DNA of 12,059 nucleotides from DATHWB01 sp035460965. GTDB lineage: Bacteria; Actinomycetota; Acidimicrobiia; Spongiisociales; ZC4RG35. Of this stretch, positions 12,011 through 12,059 are shown in pieces. The notes under the pieces are model-generated. The model had not been told where the DNA came from. It ran no database searches and saw only the letters and a program-made list of their open reading frames with translations. The stretch lies in assembly GCA_035460965.1 (NCBI GenBank), contig DATHWB010000082.1, positions 1 through 12,059 of the forward strand, read 5' to 3'. Both the position numbers and the translations under genes were made by a program. Position 1 is the first letter of the stretch. The number at the start of each line of letters is the position of its first letter.

Positions 12011-12059
12011 CCACCGACAACGACCAGCCGGTCCCCCCCGAACCGGCATCCGACGAACG
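12007..12059 (+). CDS. Start of an unidentified gene (3' truncated by window edge)
   Basis: ATG 12007 opens a frame that stays open to the window end: MTTDNDQPVPPEPASDE, an acidic, proline-rich, probably disordered N-terminus. Codon third positions fit the local bias. GGGGCAGG at 11991-11998 is a weak SD. The frame is also open upstream with a GTG at 11983, so the exact start is uncertain. The gene is divergent from the MatB-like ligase gene. The product cannot be named from 17 residues. Confidence 0.45.
   Translation, partial: MTTDNDQPVPPEPASDE

Noticed and set aside
1..12059. CRISPR array, tRNA, rRNA, phage or defence island
   Set aside because: No regularly spaced repeats, cloverleaf, rRNA segments, integrase or recognised defence genes were seen on either strand.

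Overview
The window is high-GC DNA with strongly G/C-ending codons. It fits a free-living actinobacterium, probably of the Acidimicrobiia type, although that placement is an inference from codon bias, gene content and promoter style. Several genes have a TANNNT hexamer only 6-8 nt before the start codon and no Shine-Dalgarno (SD) sequence, the signature of leaderless transcription common in Actinobacteria. No rRNA, tRNA, CRISPR, transposase or phage gene is visible. Coding density is high and the largest gene-free gap is 210 nt.

Layout. Positions 1-380 are the 3' end of a spermidine-synthase-like gene (+). 406-1926 is a tandem HD-GYP / LuxR-HTH regulator (+). 1999-2919 is an EamA/DMT-type permease (+), preceded by a perfect hairpin and a strong SD. 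2923-4071 is an acyl-CoA dehydrogenase (-), convergent with the permease. 4072-4281 is an intergenic stretch dominated by a 126-bp imperfect palindrome. 4282-5316 is a NYN-LOTUS RNA-binding/nuclease-type gene (-) interrupted by an in-frame TAG at codon 50. Divergent from it, 5375-6510 is an ECF sigma factor and a co-translated single-pass membrane protein, with an ECF-style promoter just before the sigma gene. A strong bidirectional hairpin follows. 6567-8408 is a secreted subtilisin-like protease (-), 8514-8906 a DUF302 protein (-), 9018-9596 a DinB-fold protein (+) and 9661-9936 a small lipoprotein (+). Convergent with the lipoprotein, 10350-11837 (malonyl-CoA-synthetase-like ligase) and 9940-10293 (RidA family) form a probable minus-strand operon. 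A new plus-strand gene starts at about 12007 and runs off the window.

How the genes relate. Clear functional units are few: the sigma/membrane-protein pair, likely autoregulated and envelope- or stress-responsive, and the MatB-like/RidA pair. The rest looks like ordinary chromosomal metabolism and regulation. The parts most worth a second look are the amber-interrupted NYN-LOTUS gene, the large palindrome abutting its 3' end, and the overlapping signals in the 58-nt divergent region it shares with the ECF sigma gene.
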